Shown piece after piece: positions 33,166 through 41,344 of a stretch of DNA of 64,000 nucleotides (positions are counted from its first letter, which is position 1; each line of letters begins with the position of its first letter). Where the stretch lies: NCBI RefSeq assembly GCF_036867415.1, contig NZ_JBAJHU010000014.1:1-64000 (forward strand). The letters are read 5' to 3'. The translations under genes were made by a program, and so were the position numbers. Under the pieces are notes generated by a model that worked only from the letters and a program-made list of their open reading frames with translations, was not told where the DNA came from and did no database searches. The DNA is from Rossellomorea sp036867415. GTDB lineage: Bacteria; Bacillota; Bacilli; Bacillales; Bacillaceae_B.

Positions 33166-34230
33166 TTATTTGGCTTTTTTCAATTTTCGATACATTTTTC
33201 CATTCCAAAAAAAGAATTTTGTCACCCATCCGGCTTGCCCGAGGAATTCTCTGGAAAAACTTTGTACTCGTTTTTGACGGCGGGCTTTTTCATCAGACAG
33301 GTACACCCCGATCAATCCCTTATTGATTAATCGGTGAAAGCTTGAGTGCGGCAATTGATTAGTATGTTCATCCGCCTTTCGCAAAAAATGAATCAATCTC
33401 TCTCTTAAGTGCTCATCATTTTCATAGTAAAAGCAGAAATTAAGGTCTCCCCCCTCCTGATCTTCTTCCTGATCGATGAAATAATCCAGCAGGATATGAA
33501 GCCCTTGTATATAAGGAAAATAGCCCTCTTTTATTTTTTCAGTATAGGAAGGGTGAAAGTCCGGTCTGCTTGCATAGGAAACGAGGCAAAAGATGCCTAA
33601 TGTGGAGCCTGAGCATGCAGAAAACTCATACCAGTCCATCTCCGGAAGGTTTGAACGATGGCTCTCGAACCATTTCTGCAGCCTCCCTTCCCTTTCTTCC
33701 GCTTTCACGTGTTTATGTATTTGCAGGTCGCAATAATACTCACAGAGTTCGAGAAGTTCTGTTTTTATACTATAATAGTGAGGAATTTCAGCCAGTGACT
33801 CCTGACAAGCCATCACCAGATCACGCAAATAACCTCCATCATCCTGATCTTCCCTGAGCGAATAGTAGTTCACAGGCTCAGCCCCGACCGTCAGCGAATC
33901 TTTCATGGACTGATGGAGAAGTTCAAAATCATTCGGGTCGAGCGAGGTGCTCCGGTCACAAAGATTATCCAGGTAATCGCTGATCGTTTGATATGCGACG
34001 GTGAAGCGGATCGTCTCCTTTTTCTTTTTCAACGATAAAATCGACAGGATTGATCCGCCTTCGCAATGGAATGTCTTATGTTTAATGCTTGCCAATGCCT
34101 GTTTTCTTAATTCTTCATTCGGAATGGCATCAGCTTTGTTTTTCCAATAATCCAGCTCCGCGTGGACAAGCGGGAAAATATCCCGATATACTTTTCTCAT
34201 TAATGTAAAGGGACTTGCAGGTACAGACAA
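33166..34230 (-). CDS. ytpB: Tetraprenyl-beta-curcumene synthase YtpB (DUF2600)
   Basis: A 354-residue protein of the YtpB family, the large terpene cyclases that convert all-E-heptaprenyl diphosphate into tetraprenyl-beta-curcumene, a C35 sesquarterpene precursor. Asp-rich SDYLDNLCDRS (~85) and the later DYFIDQEEDQ (~240) resemble the metal-binding acidic clusters used for diphosphate activation. No membrane segments. TTG start with AGGTG about seven bases upstream; a GTG nine bases earlier overlaps that site. It lies 14 bp downstream of ytpA in the same order as the B. subtilis ytpAB operon. C35 terpenes are linked to spore and stress resistance in that species. Confidence 0.88.
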   Translation of the reverse strand: MSVPASPFTLMRKVYRDIFPLVHAELDYWKNKADAIPNEELRKQALASIKHKTFHCEGGSILSILSLKKKKETIRFTVAYQTISDYLDNLCDRSTSLDPNDFELLHQSMKDSLTVGAEPVNYYSLREDQDDGGYLRDLVMACQESLAEIPHYYSIKTELLELCEYYCDLQIHKHVKAEEREGRLQKWFESHRSNLPEMDWYEFSACSGSTLGIFCLVSYASRPDFHPSYTEKIKEGYFPYIQGLHILLDYFIDQEEDQEGGDLNFCFYYENDEHLRERLIHFLRKADEHTNQLPHSSFHRLINKGLIGVYLSDEKARRQKRVQSFSREFLGQAGWVTKFFFWNGKMYRKLKKAK

Positions 34231-34244
34231 GCTTATCACCTCAT

Positions 34245-35048
34245 TTATATAATATACCCCAGCGCTTTCAAGCGGCTTTCAATAAATATCTTGGAATATT
34301 CGAAGATCTCTTCCCGTTCCGGTTCATTATAAATCTCATGATAGCATTTCGGCCATTCTTTATAGTGCATCTCCGATAAAGAGAGCTCATTGAACCATTT
34401 CTTTACCGCTTTTTTATCGACGATTTTATCATCACCGGCCTGCAGCACGAGAAGCGGCACATCGGGCAATTTATTTAAATTGACCGTGGCAAGCTTGATG
34501 GCTTGTGCGAGCTCCCTGTACCAGCGCACGGATACCTTTGTGATATAAAGCGTATCGTTGCTGTCAATTTCCCTCACATCTGCATTTCTGGTCGCCATCT
34601 CAACCGTCAGGCCGGATGGGAACTTGACCATCGGGGCAATCTTATTCAATCCGTAAGAAAGAAGTTCGATCGGTTTTGAAGGACCATCCACCAGCCCCAG
34701 ACAAGGAGATGACAGAATGACTCCGGCAATGTTCACATGAGATTCCTGCAGCATGCGAACGGTAATCAGGCCGCCCATGCTGTGACCAAGGACGAAGACA
34801 GGCAGTTCAAACTGATAGGCGGCCTGAACCCAATCTTTTACCTCGATTATATATTCGTCAAACGAATCGATATGTCCTCTTTGTCTCCTGGACGTCATCC
34901 CCTGTCCCGGCAGGTCACCCATGATGACATGGAAACCTGATGAGCGCCACATTTCAATGAGCCAGCCGTATCGGCCATGATGCTCCATTGCTCCATGAAT
35001 GATGACGATGACTGCCTTTGCCTCTTGATCTGTTTCCCATTTCCACAT
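34245..35048 (-). CDS. ytpA: Lysophospholipase-like alpha/beta hydrolase YtpA
   Basis: A serine hydrolase of 267 residues in the monoacylglycerol lipase group. The oxyanion region is IHGAMEHHGRYG (~17-28), nucleophile GHSMGG with Ser ~90, and the C-terminal LQAGDDKIVD and CYHEIYNEPE supply the Asp and His. B. subtilis YtpA is described as a phospholipase needed for the lysophospholipid antibiotic bacilysocin. That role is carried over by homology only. AAGGAGGATTTGCC precedes the ATG. First gene of ytpA-ytpB; divergent from ytoA over an 84-bp spacer. Confidence 0.88.
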   Translation of the reverse strand: MWKWETDQEAKAVIVIIHGAMEHHGRYGWLIEMWRSSGFHVIMGDLPGQGMTSRRQRGHIDSFDEYIIEVKDWVQAAYQFELPVFVLGHSMGGLITVRMLQESHVNIAGVILSSPCLGLVDGPSKPIELLSYGLNKIAPMVKFPSGLTVEMATRNADVREIDSNDTLYITKVSVRWYRELAQAIKLATVNLNKLPDVPLLVLQAGDDKIVDKKAVKKWFNELSLSEMHYKEWPKCYHEIYNEPEREEIFEYSKIFIESRLKALGYII

Positions 35049-35076
35049 GGCAAATCCTCCTTAAATGTTTCTCAAA

Positions 35077-35105
35077 TTGTTCGTATCTGCTACCATTATT
35101 ATAGT
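35077..35105 (+). promoter_or_regulatory. Putative promoter of ytoA
   Basis: TTGTTC (35077-35082), 17 bases, TATAGT (35100-35105). Start near 35112, 20 bases before the ytoA ATG. Fits a vegetative sigma-A promoter. Confidence 0.6.
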
Positions 35106-35132
35106 AAATATTATTGAAAGGGGTAGTGAAAA

Positions 35133-35648
35133 ATGCTCTATCCATATAAAGATAATAAACCAACGATAGCTGAATCTGCTTTTATCGCCGATTATGTAAC
35201 AATTTCCGGGGACGTCGAAATCGGGGAAGAATCCAGCATCTGGTTCAATTCCGTCATCAGAGGGGATGTGGCAGCAACCAGAATCGGACGAAGAGTAAAT
35301 GTTCAGGACAACTCCATTCTTCACCAGAGTCCCAATAATCCGCTGATCCTCGAAGACGAAGTAACAGTCGGCCACGGAGTCATTCTACATAGTTGTAAAA
35401 TCAGAAAAAAGGCCTTGATCGGGATGGGATCGATCATCCTCGATAATGCCGAAATCGGCGAAGGTGCCTTCATCGGTGCCGGCAGCCTGGTTCCTCAAGG
35501 AAAGGTCATCCCGCCAAATACTCTTGCCTTTGGACGTCCGGCAAAAGTGGTGCGTGAATTGAACGATCATGACATCAGTGAAATGAAGCGGATTTCCAGG
35601 GAATACGCCGAGAAAGGTCAATATTATAAAAGCATCAAACCCTTTTAA
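35133..35648 (+). CDS. ytoA: Gamma-carbonic anhydrase-like protein YtoA
   Basis: A left-handed beta-helix protein of 171 residues with repeated hexapeptides (IGEESS, IGRRVN, LEDEVTVG, IGMGSI, IGEGAF). Histidines at ~64, 81 and 86 (SILHQS, GHGVILHSC) sit where gamma-class carbonic anhydrases bind zinc or iron. It probably trimerises in the cytoplasm. Enzymatic activity is not certain for this subfamily. GAAAGGGGTAGTGAAAA precedes the ATG. Confidence 0.88.
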   Translation: MLYPYKDNKPTIAESAFIADYVTISGDVEIGEESSIWFNSVIRGDVAATRIGRRVNVQDNSILHQSPNNPLILEDEVTVGHGVILHSCKIRKKALIGMGSIILDNAEIGEGAFIGAGSLVPQGKVIPPNTLAFGRPAKVVRELNDHDISEMKRISREYAEKGQYYKSIKPF

Positions 35649-35720
35649 GTCTTATACTTGTGATACCCAAACCACCTGCTGATTACTCGTGTTAAATTAC
35701 GGGATGACTCCGTTAATTAG

Positions 35721-35829
35721 AAAAGCGGAAGGGCTTTGCTCAGAGGCGTGTGGCATAAGACGGACCGGCCAGGAAGGCGCGGACGGTTTGGCTTATGACA
35801 TGTGCCTCTAAGCCCTGGAGCTGGACAAT
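35721..35829. repeat. Divergent single copy of the long-palindrome repeat
   Basis: It has the same ends as the tandem copies at 11943 (GCGGAAGGGCTTTGCTCAG and CCTCTAAGCCCTGGAGC), and keeps GCATAAGACG and CTTATGAC. The inner arms differ: GGACCG pairs with CGGTTT instead of AAACCCC with GGGGTTT. Changes on both arms keep the hairpin, which indicates selection or copying of a paired structure. It lies between convergent ytoA and metK. Confidence 0.85.
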
Positions 35830-35864
35830 TCTCGAGTTAAATTTACTCTTTCTTATCAATTCAA

Positions 35865-35897
35865 AAAAACCAACACCCATTTCAAGTGTTGGTTTTT
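35865..35897. terminator. Terminator of metK
   Basis: AAAAACCAACAC pairs with GTGTTGGTTTTT (35886-35897). T-tracts lie on both strands; it ends metK on the minus strand and could also end ytoA transcripts. Confidence 0.88.
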
Positions 35898-35910
35898 CTC
35901 ATACCTGTTA

Positions 35911-37110
35911 TTACTTTAGAGCCTCAGCCTTCAATACATCAGCTTTGTTTGTACGCTCCCATGGAAGATCAAGATCGTTGCGGCCAAAGTGTCCGTAAGC
36001 AGCTGTCTGCTTGTAAATCGGACGGCGAAGGTCGAGCATTCTGATGATTCCTGCAGGGCGCAAGTCAAAGTTGCTGCTTACGACATCAACCAATACATCT
36101 TCAGAAACTTTGCCTGTTCCGAATGTATCCACTGAGATCGATACCGGTTGTGCTACACCGATCGCATATGCCAATTGAACTTCACATTTTTCAGCGAGTC
36201 CGGCTGCTACGATATTTTTCGCTACATAACGAGCAGCATAAGCTGCTGAACGGTCAACTTTCGTTGCATCCTTACCAGAGAAAGCACCGCCGCCGTGGCG
36301 TGCATAACCGCCGTACGTGTCAACAATGATTTTACGGCCAGTAAGTCCTGCATCCCCTTGAGGTCCGCCAATAACGAAACGGCCAGTCGGGTTGATGAAG
36401 TACTTTGTTTTTTCATCAATCAGTTCTTTTGGAACAACCGGCTCGATGACATATTCTTTCAGGTTACGCTGGATTTGCTCCAGTGAAACTTCCGGATGGT
36501 GTTGAGTTGAGATAACGATTGTATCGATGCGGACTGGCTTATCGTTCTCATCATATTCAACCGTTACCTGCGTTTTACCGTCCGGACGAAGGTAAGGAAG
36601 AACTTCTTCTTTACGTACTTCGGTCAGCTGGCGTGAAAGTTTGTGTGCCAGTGAAATCGGAAGAGGCATAAGCTCTTTCGTTTCATTGCAGGCAAATCCG
36701 AACATCAGGCCCTGATCACCGGCGCCGATTGCGTCGATTTCAGCATCAGACATTTGTCCTTCGCGTGCTTCAAGCGCTTGATCTACACCTAGTGCGATAT
36801 CAGCAGACTGCTCATCGATCGATGTAAGTACGGCACATGTTTCTGCATCGAAACCATATTTCGCACGGGTATATCCGATTCCGCGGATTGTTTCCCGAAC
36901 GATTTTTGGGATATCGACATACGTATTTGTAGTGATTTCACCTGCAACAAGTACAAGACCTGTCGTGACAGATGTTTCACATGCTACACGGGCATTCGGA
37001 TCATTCGTGAGAATAGCATCAAGAATGGAATCGGAAATTTGATCACAAATTTTATCTGGATGTCCTTCCGTTACGGACTCAGATGTAAACAGACGACGTT
37101 TCGTTGACAT
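35911..37110 (-). CDS. metK: S-adenosylmethionine synthetase
   Basis: A 399-residue enzyme that makes SAM from methionine and ATP. Visible are FTSESVTEGHPDKICDQISD at the N-terminus (catalytic His and Asp), the flexible-loop GAGDQGLMFGFA (~118-129), and the P-loop-like GGGAFSGKDATKVDRSAAY. Homotetrameric cytoplasmic enzyme in the family. It is controlled by the S-box leader upstream. AAGGAGGAACCTTA precedes the ATG. Divergent from pckA, as in B. subtilis. Confidence 0.97.
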   Translation of the reverse strand: MSTKRRLFTSESVTEGHPDKICDQISDSILDAILTNDPNARVACETSVTTGLVLVAGEITTNTYVDIPKIVRETIRGIGYTRAKYGFDAETCAVLTSIDEQSADIALGVDQALEAREGQMSDAEIDAIGAGDQGLMFGFACNETKELMPLPISLAHKLSRQLTEVRKEEVLPYLRPDGKTQVTVEYDENDKPVRIDTIVISTQHHPEVSLEQIQRNLKEYVIEPVVPKELIDEKTKYFINPTGRFVIGGPQGDAGLTGRKIIVDTYGGYARHGGGAFSGKDATKVDRSAAYAARYVAKNIVAAGLAEKCEVQLAYAIGVAQPVSISVDTFGTGKVSEDVLVDVVSSNFDLRPAGIIRMLDLRRPIYKQTAAYGHFGRNDLDLPWERTNKADVLKAEALK

Positions 37111-37274
37111 TAAGGTTCCTCCTTAAGCATATTTGCCGGTCTTCACCGACAAAACATTCAAACAGATACGGTACTCATTTCCCTAAGTAGTATGAAGTAA
37201 ACATGGTTTTTTTATAAGGAAAACGCCATGATATAAAAACATGACATTTAATCACTTGTGCTCCACTATAAAAC
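37111..37274 (-). other. metK 5' untranslated region after the S-box terminator
   Basis: About 160 bases between the riboswitch terminator and the metK start codon. A short GTCGGTGAAGACCGGC hairpin lies near 37132-37147. No ORF and no second regulatory element is recognised. Confidence 0.35.
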
Positions 37275-37484
37275 AGAAAAAACCCTTCCTCTCGAAAAGC
37301 ATAAAGAGGAAAGGTTTCACATCATAGCCGCGCCTTTTCTCTCTTATCGTTCAAGGTTATCCACCTTGCCTCAGTTTAGCACCTTCGCTTCATGGGACCT
37401 TCCCCATTCGGAAAGATCAAGAATCTATTTAGCAGGTTGCTGGGTTTCATAGGGTCTGCTCCCTCCACCAGCTCAGGATAAGAG
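37275..37484 (-). promoter_or_regulatory. SAM-I riboswitch (S-box) of metK
   Basis: On the minus strand the aptamer runs from CTCTTATCCTGAGCTGGTGG through GACCCTATGAAACCCAGCAA, AAGGTGCTAAACTGAGGCA and closes with CGATAAGAG. The P1 arms are CTTATC and GATAAG. A terminator follows: AACCTTTCCTCT pairing with AGAGGAAGGGTT and a T-run (37275-37316). High SAM should stabilise the aptamer and terminate transcription. Confidence 0.97.
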
Positions 37485-37501
37485 TATCCGTTCAAGGTAC
37501 A

Positions 37502-37530
37502 ATAATAACGTTAACAATACAGGGTGTCAA
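37502..37530 (-). promoter_or_regulatory. Promoter of the metK S-box transcript
   Basis: On the minus strand TTGACA (complement of 37525-37530), 17 bases, TATTAT (complement of 37502-37507). Initiation would fall ~10 bases before the S-box aptamer. Confidence 0.85.
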
Positions 37531-37760
37531 ACACTTTTTTATAAGAAAAGATTAACAGCAGGCATCCCTATAATCTCTTAATCCATTGAACCAGATCATG
37601 AGTGACATTTATATAAGAAGAAAGGAAGAAACGTGGGTAAATGTATGAAGAAATTTTCATGGATAAGCATAAACTGCTTAGATAGGATGAAATCCGTTAT
37701 ATTTTTTAAGAAAATTGTTACAAATTTAAGTCACATAATAAAAAACATCTAAATAGTATA
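37531..37760. other. Upstream region of pckA
   Basis: AT-rich spacer between the metK and pckA promoters. It contains a 39-codon reading frame (GTG at 37633, TAA at 37752) with AAGGAAG close upstream, encoding a basic Lys/Ile/Phe-rich peptide. I do not regard it as a supported gene. Nothing else is apparent. Confidence 0.3.
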
Positions 37761-37786
37761 GACTAATAAATTGATTGTGTTATACT
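37761..37786 (+). promoter_or_regulatory. pckA promoter with CcpN-like operator
   Basis: TAGACT-like -35, 16 bases, TATACT -10 (37781-37786). Overlapping the -10, TGTGTTATACT (37776-37786) fits the CcpN operator consensus TRTGHYATAYW at every position. CcpN represses the gluconeogenic genes gapB and pckA in B. subtilis, so the same control is likely here. Confidence 0.65.
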
Positions 37787-37842
37787 ATTTTTGAAAAGAA
37801 ACAATAAAGGGGTATTTAAATTTATATAAAGGAAGGGTTCTA

Positions 37843-39432
37843 ATGAATTCAGTGAGCATGTCTAATGAGTTAACAGAATTACTTAACGGTCAAAACATCA
37901 AAAATCAACTATCTGTTTCACAATTAGTGGAAAAAGTTCTTCATAGAAATGAAGGCGCTTTAACTTCTTCAGGTGCGGTCAGAGCTGAAACCGGTAAATA
38001 TACAGGGCGCTCTCCTAAAGATAAGTTCATTGTCGAGGAGCCTTCAACCAAAGATAAAATCGATTGGGGATCTGTAAATCAGCCGATCTCCGCTGAATCA
38101 TTCGATAAATTATATCATAAAGTTCTTGAATACTTAAAAGAAAAAGAAGAAGTATTCGTATTTAACGGATTTGCCGGTGCAGATCCAAAACATAGACTTC
38201 CAATCCAGGTCATCAATGAATTTGCATGGCATAATCTCTTTGCCCATCAACTGTTCATCCGACCGGCTGCGGAAGAGCTAAATTCACATAAATCTGAGTT
38301 CACAATCGTTTCAGCACCTAACTTTAAGGCAGACCCAGCTGTAGACGGCACCAACTCTGAAACTTTCATCATCGTTTCATTCGAGAAGCGGGTCGTACTG
38401 ATTGGCGGGACTGAATATGCAGGAGAAATGAAGAAATCCATTTTCTCTGTCATGAATTACATGCTTCCTGAATCCGACATCCTTTCCATGCACTGTTCTG
38501 CAAACGTAGGGCGTGAAGGTGATGTAGCGTTATTCTTCGGCCTTTCCGGTACCGGGAAAACGACTTTATCAGCCGACCCCAACCGCCGTCTGATCGGGGA
38601 TGACGAACACGGCTGGTCCCCGAACGGCGTATTCAATATCGAAGGCGGATGCTACGCGAAATGCATTGGTCTGACACGTGAGAAAGAACCTCAAATCTAT
38701 GACGCCATCCGCTTCGGATCCGTGTTGGAAAACGTAGTGCTCGATGAAGACTCGCGCATTCCTGATTATGAGGATAACACATTGACTGAAAATACACGTG
38801 CTGCCTACCCGCTGCAGGCAATGGATAACATAGTGGAGCCAAGCATCGCAGGACACCCAAATACAATCGTATTCCTGACTGCGGATGCATTCGGGGTATT
38901 GCCTCCGATCAGCAAGCTGACGAAAGAGCAGGCAATGTATCACTTCCTTAGCGGCTATACATCCAAACTGGCAGGAACCGAGCGCGGCATCACTTCGCCG
39001 CAGGCAACTTTCTCAACATGCTTCGGTTCTCCGTTTCTTCCGCTTGCTGCGACCCGTTACGCAGAAATGCTCGGAAAGAAAATCGATGAGCACAATGCTG
39101 AAGTGTATCTCGTCAACACCGGCTGGACTGGTGGAGAATATGGTGCAGGCAGCCGCATGAAGCTCTCCTACACACGCGCGATGGTGCAGGCAGCACTTGA
39201 AGGCGAACTGACAAACGTTGAAACCGAAACAGACGAAATCTTCGGCCTGAACATTCCAGTCCATGTACCGGGAGTACCTGATGAAGTCCTCCTTCCGATC
39301 AGAACATGGTCAAATGAAAAAGCGTACAAAGTAAAGGCAGCCGAACTTGCACGCCAATTCAACAACAACTTCAAGAAGTTCACAAACGTACCAGCTGAAA
39401 TCGAAGCCAAAGGCGGACCGGCAGTAAAATAA
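37843..39432 (+). CDS. pckA: ATP-dependent phosphoenolpyruvate carboxykinase
   Basis: A gluconeogenic enzyme of 529 residues that converts oxaloacetate and ATP to PEP and CO2. Visible are GAVRAETGKYTGRSPKDKF (~44-62, substrate Arg), the kinase-1a P-loop GLSGTGKT (~233-240) and the kinase-2 DDEHGW (~253-258). Cytoplasmic. The ATG has GGAAGGG upstream. A CcpN-like site overlaps its promoter. Monocistronic with its own terminator, and divergent from metK. Confidence 0.97.
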   Translation: MNSVSMSNELTELLNGQNIKNQLSVSQLVEKVLHRNEGALTSSGAVRAETGKYTGRSPKDKFIVEEPSTKDKIDWGSVNQPISAESFDKLYHKVLEYLKEKEEVFVFNGFAGADPKHRLPIQVINEFAWHNLFAHQLFIRPAAEELNSHKSEFTIVSAPNFKADPAVDGTNSETFIIVSFEKRVVLIGGTEYAGEMKKSIFSVMNYMLPESDILSMHCSANVGREGDVALFFGLSGTGKTTLSADPNRRLIGDDEHGWSPNGVFNIEGGCYAKCIGLTREKEPQIYDAIRFGSVLENVVLDEDSRIPDYEDNTLTENTRAAYPLQAMDNIVEPSIAGHPNTIVFLTADAFGVLPPISKLTKEQAMYHFLSGYTSKLAGTERGITSPQATFSTCFGSPFLPLAATRYAEMLGKKIDEHNAEVYLVNTGWTGGEYGAGSRMKLSYTRAMVQAALEGELTNVETETDEIFGLNIPVHVPGVPDEVLLPIRTWSNEKAYKVKAAELARQFNNNFKKFTNVPAEIEAKGGPAVK

Positions 39433-39440
39433 CGATGATC

Positions 39441-39498
39441 AACCGCAACTGATCAGTCAAACACTTTCCAAGTGTCTGGCTGGTCGGTTTTTTTGTTT
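39441..39498 (+). terminator. Terminator of pckA
   Basis: AACACTT pairs with AAGTGT around TCC, extended by CTGATCAG/CTGGTCGG-type outer pairing. A run of seven T follows (39490-39496). Confidence 0.7.
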
Positions 39499-39543
39499 GG
39501 AATAGGAGATAAATTCAATTTTCCTGCTTTCCGGCCTGTTTCT

Positions 39544-39570
39544 AAATAAAAAAGAGGATTTCTCCTCTTT
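39544..39570 (-). terminator. Terminator of the small membrane protein gene
   Basis: AAAGAGGA (39551-39558) pairs with TCCTCTTT (39563-39570). On the minus strand it runs into TTTTTTATTT. It lies 10 bases past the small gene's stop codon. Confidence 0.8.
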
Positions 39571-39579
39571 TCCCTCAGG

Positions 39580-39729
39580 TTATAAGCCTTTCTTCCTGCC
39601 CGTTATCAGATTCCATAAAAACACGACCAGGGCAACGACCAATAATATATGGATGATGGCTCCGCCAATCTTAAAGATCAACCCTAACAGCCACAGGACT
39701 ACCAGTATTCCAATGATGGTCCACAACAT
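39580..39729 (-). CDS. lmo0937-family small membrane protein
   Basis: A 49-residue, very hydrophobic protein: MLWTIIGILVVLWLLGLIF, then KIGGAIIHILLVVALVVFLW, then a basic tail TGRKKGL. The two membrane helices around a short GG-containing turn match the lmo0937/DUF5670 family seen across Firmicutes, whose function is unknown but which is often stress-linked. GGAGGCGGTAAAC precedes the ATG at a good distance, and a terminator follows. This gene is too short for most gene callers. Confidence 0.85.
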   Translation of the reverse strand: MLWTIIGILVVLWLLGLIFKIGGAIIHILLVVALVVFLWNLITGRKKGL

Positions 39730-39880
39730 GTTTACCGCCTCCTTCATCATGTATTGATGCTAACTTTCCCTATATTTCATTTTTTAAAACAAACTTAAAA
39801 CTTTAATTCACATAACACTTTACTAAATATTAGAAATTTTGGTAATATATCAATTAAAACTTATAAAAGGGGACAGGAAA

Positions 39881-40669
39881 ATGATTAGGGTGTTAACACA
39901 GGTAGATGACGAACAATGCCAGAAGTTAATCCAGGAACAGCCTGCTGAAAATTTGTTCATCATCGGTGATATCGAAGCATTTGGATACGAGCAGGAATTC
40001 CAAACCATCTGGGGGGATTTTGACGAAAAGGGAAATCTAAGGGGAATTCTTTTGAAATATAGGGAAAACTTCATTCCTTACTCATCGGGAGAATTTGATG
40101 CAGAAGGATTTGCGGATATCATGAATGAATACGAAGACTTTAAGATCTTGTCCGGTTTAAAGGAGCTCACTTCGAAGATTGAACCTTTTTTAACAAGGGA
40201 GTTCCATTCGAGAAGGCAGATGTATTATGCAAAACTGGATAACACCGATTCACTGTCAAATGAGGATCTGACACAGATTAAAAAGACAACAATTGAGGAC
40301 CTTCCCAAACTGGTGGATCTACTCAACAACATCCCAGAGTTCAGCGGAGGAAATTTTTCAGTCGAGAATAAAAGGCACGGTATGGAAAAAGGGGTATCGC
40401 GCAGTTATTTCATTAAAGACGGGGGTATATTGGTTTCCTCTGCTTCCACCACTGCCGAAAATACAAAGTCAGCCATGATCGTCGGTGTTTGCACTCACCC
40501 CGGACATAAGAAAAAAGGCTATGCTACCGGGTGCATGACCAAACTGTGCCGTGATGTCCTTGAGGAAGGAAAAGAGCTTTGTTTATTTTATGACAACCCC
40601 GAAGCTGGGAAGATTTATAAGAATATCGGATTTGAGGACATTGGGTATTGGATGATGTATAAATTTTAA
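39881..40669 (+). CDS. GNAT-family N-acetyltransferase, two-domain
   Basis: A 262-residue protein whose C-terminal half (~135-262) has GNAT features. The acetyl-CoA loop is VGVCTHPGHKKKGYATGC (~195-212; R/Q-x-x-G-x-G/A variant with KKGYA), followed by CLFYDNPEAGKIYKNIGFEDIG, the classic GNAT motif B. The N-terminal half (MIRVLTQVDDEQCQ) looks like a degenerate second GNAT domain. Substrate unknown. The ATG with AAAAGGGGAC upstream is preferred over an in-frame GTG-like codon 42 bases earlier. Monocistronic, sharing a terminator with bioY. Confidence 0.8.
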   Translation: MIRVLTQVDDEQCQKLIQEQPAENLFIIGDIEAFGYEQEFQTIWGDFDEKGNLRGILLKYRENFIPYSSGEFDAEGFADIMNEYEDFKILSGLKELTSKIEPFLTREFHSRRQMYYAKLDNTDSLSNEDLTQIKKTTIEDLPKLVDLLNNIPEFSGGNFSVENKRHGMEKGVSRSYFIKDGGILVSSASTTAENTKSAMIVGVCTHPGHKKKGYATGCMTKLCRDVLEEGKELCLFYDNPEAGKIYKNIGFEDIGYWMMYKF

Positions 40670-40682
40670 CGAAGGATCACAT

Positions 40683-40728
40683 GAGAAACGGGCAGGATTT
40701 CCTCAGAGGAGATCCTGCCCGTTTTCTC
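40683..40728. terminator. Bidirectional terminator of the GNAT gene and bioY
   Basis: GAGAAACGGGCAGGAT pairs with ATCCTGCCCGTTTTCTC (40712-40728). The bioY stop codon lies at its right edge. Confidence 0.88.
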
Positions 40729-41290
40729 ATGCGGCAGCTTTCGTACTGCCCTGTATTAATCTTGCCTGTACCAGGCGGTTTCGGACGGTGATGCCGATCC
40801 AGCTTGCCAGGAATGCTTTAATGAGACCGACCACAATGAAAGGATACACTCCCGCTGCCATTGCCTGTGCCCAGCTCAGTTCCGCAACAAACTTCAATTG
40901 GATCGTACCGATGATCAGAATGACGACCATGCCGACTGTGTTCGCAATCATCGCCATTGTGAGATTGAATTTGGTTTTTTCAAGGATGGCCCCTGTGATG
41001 AAGGCAGCTGCGATGAACCCGAAGATATAGCCGCCAGTGGGACCGGCCAGGACCTGCATCCCTCCACTGAATCCTGCAAATACCGGGACGCCTACAGCTC
41101 CGAGAGCCGCATATCCGACCATCGAAAATGCCCCGTATCTGCTTCCGAGTATCGTAGCCGTCAGCCCTACCGCCAATGTCTGCCCGCTGATCGGAACAAG
41201 CGGAAGAGGGATCTCAATCTGCGCGAAAATCCCCGTAATGGCAGCAAAGATGCTGCATTGTATGATCATCCTTAATTTTTCCCCGTTCAT
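40727..41290 (-). CDS. bioY: Biotin transporter S-component BioY
   Basis: The substrate-binding membrane component of an ECF-type biotin importer, 187 residues with six hydrophobic segments. Family signatures are IPLPLVPISGQTLAV (~27-41), GAVGVPVFAGFSGG (~64-77) and LAGPTGGYIFGF (~81-92). It would work with a shared EcfA/EcfT energising module coded elsewhere. A BirA-like operator lies just upstream. AGGGGAGAACGAAGA precedes the ATG. Confidence 0.93.
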   Translation of the reverse strand: MNGEKLRMIIQCSIFAAITGIFAQIEIPLPLVPISGQTLAVGLTATILGSRYGAFSMVGYAALGAVGVPVFAGFSGGMQVLAGPTGGYIFGFIAAAFITGAILEKTKFNLTMAMIANTVGMVVILIIGTIQLKFVAELSWAQAMAAGVYPFIVVGLIKAFLASWIGITVRNRLVQARLIQGSTKAAA

Positions 41291-41308
41291 TCTTCGTTCT
41301 CCCCTTTT

Positions 41309-41339
41309 GTGTAAACTACTATAAGATTAAAGTTAACAC
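41309..41339. promoter_or_regulatory. BirA-like biotin operator of bioY
   Basis: GTGTAAAC (41309-41316), 15 bases, GTTAACAC (41332-41339) form an inverted repeat with one mismatch, the size and spacing of BirA operators of Gram-positive biotin genes. It overlaps the -10 region (TATAGT on the minus strand), so biotin-bound BirA would block bioY transcription. Confidence 0.75.
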
Positions 41340-41344
41340 ACTTT

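Noticed and set aside
37633..37752. 39-codon ORF upstream of pckA with AAGGAAG close to a GTG
   Set aside because: Spacing is short, the DNA is AT-rich, and the Lys/Ile peptide is what random AT-rich DNA yields. Conservation would be needed to revive it.
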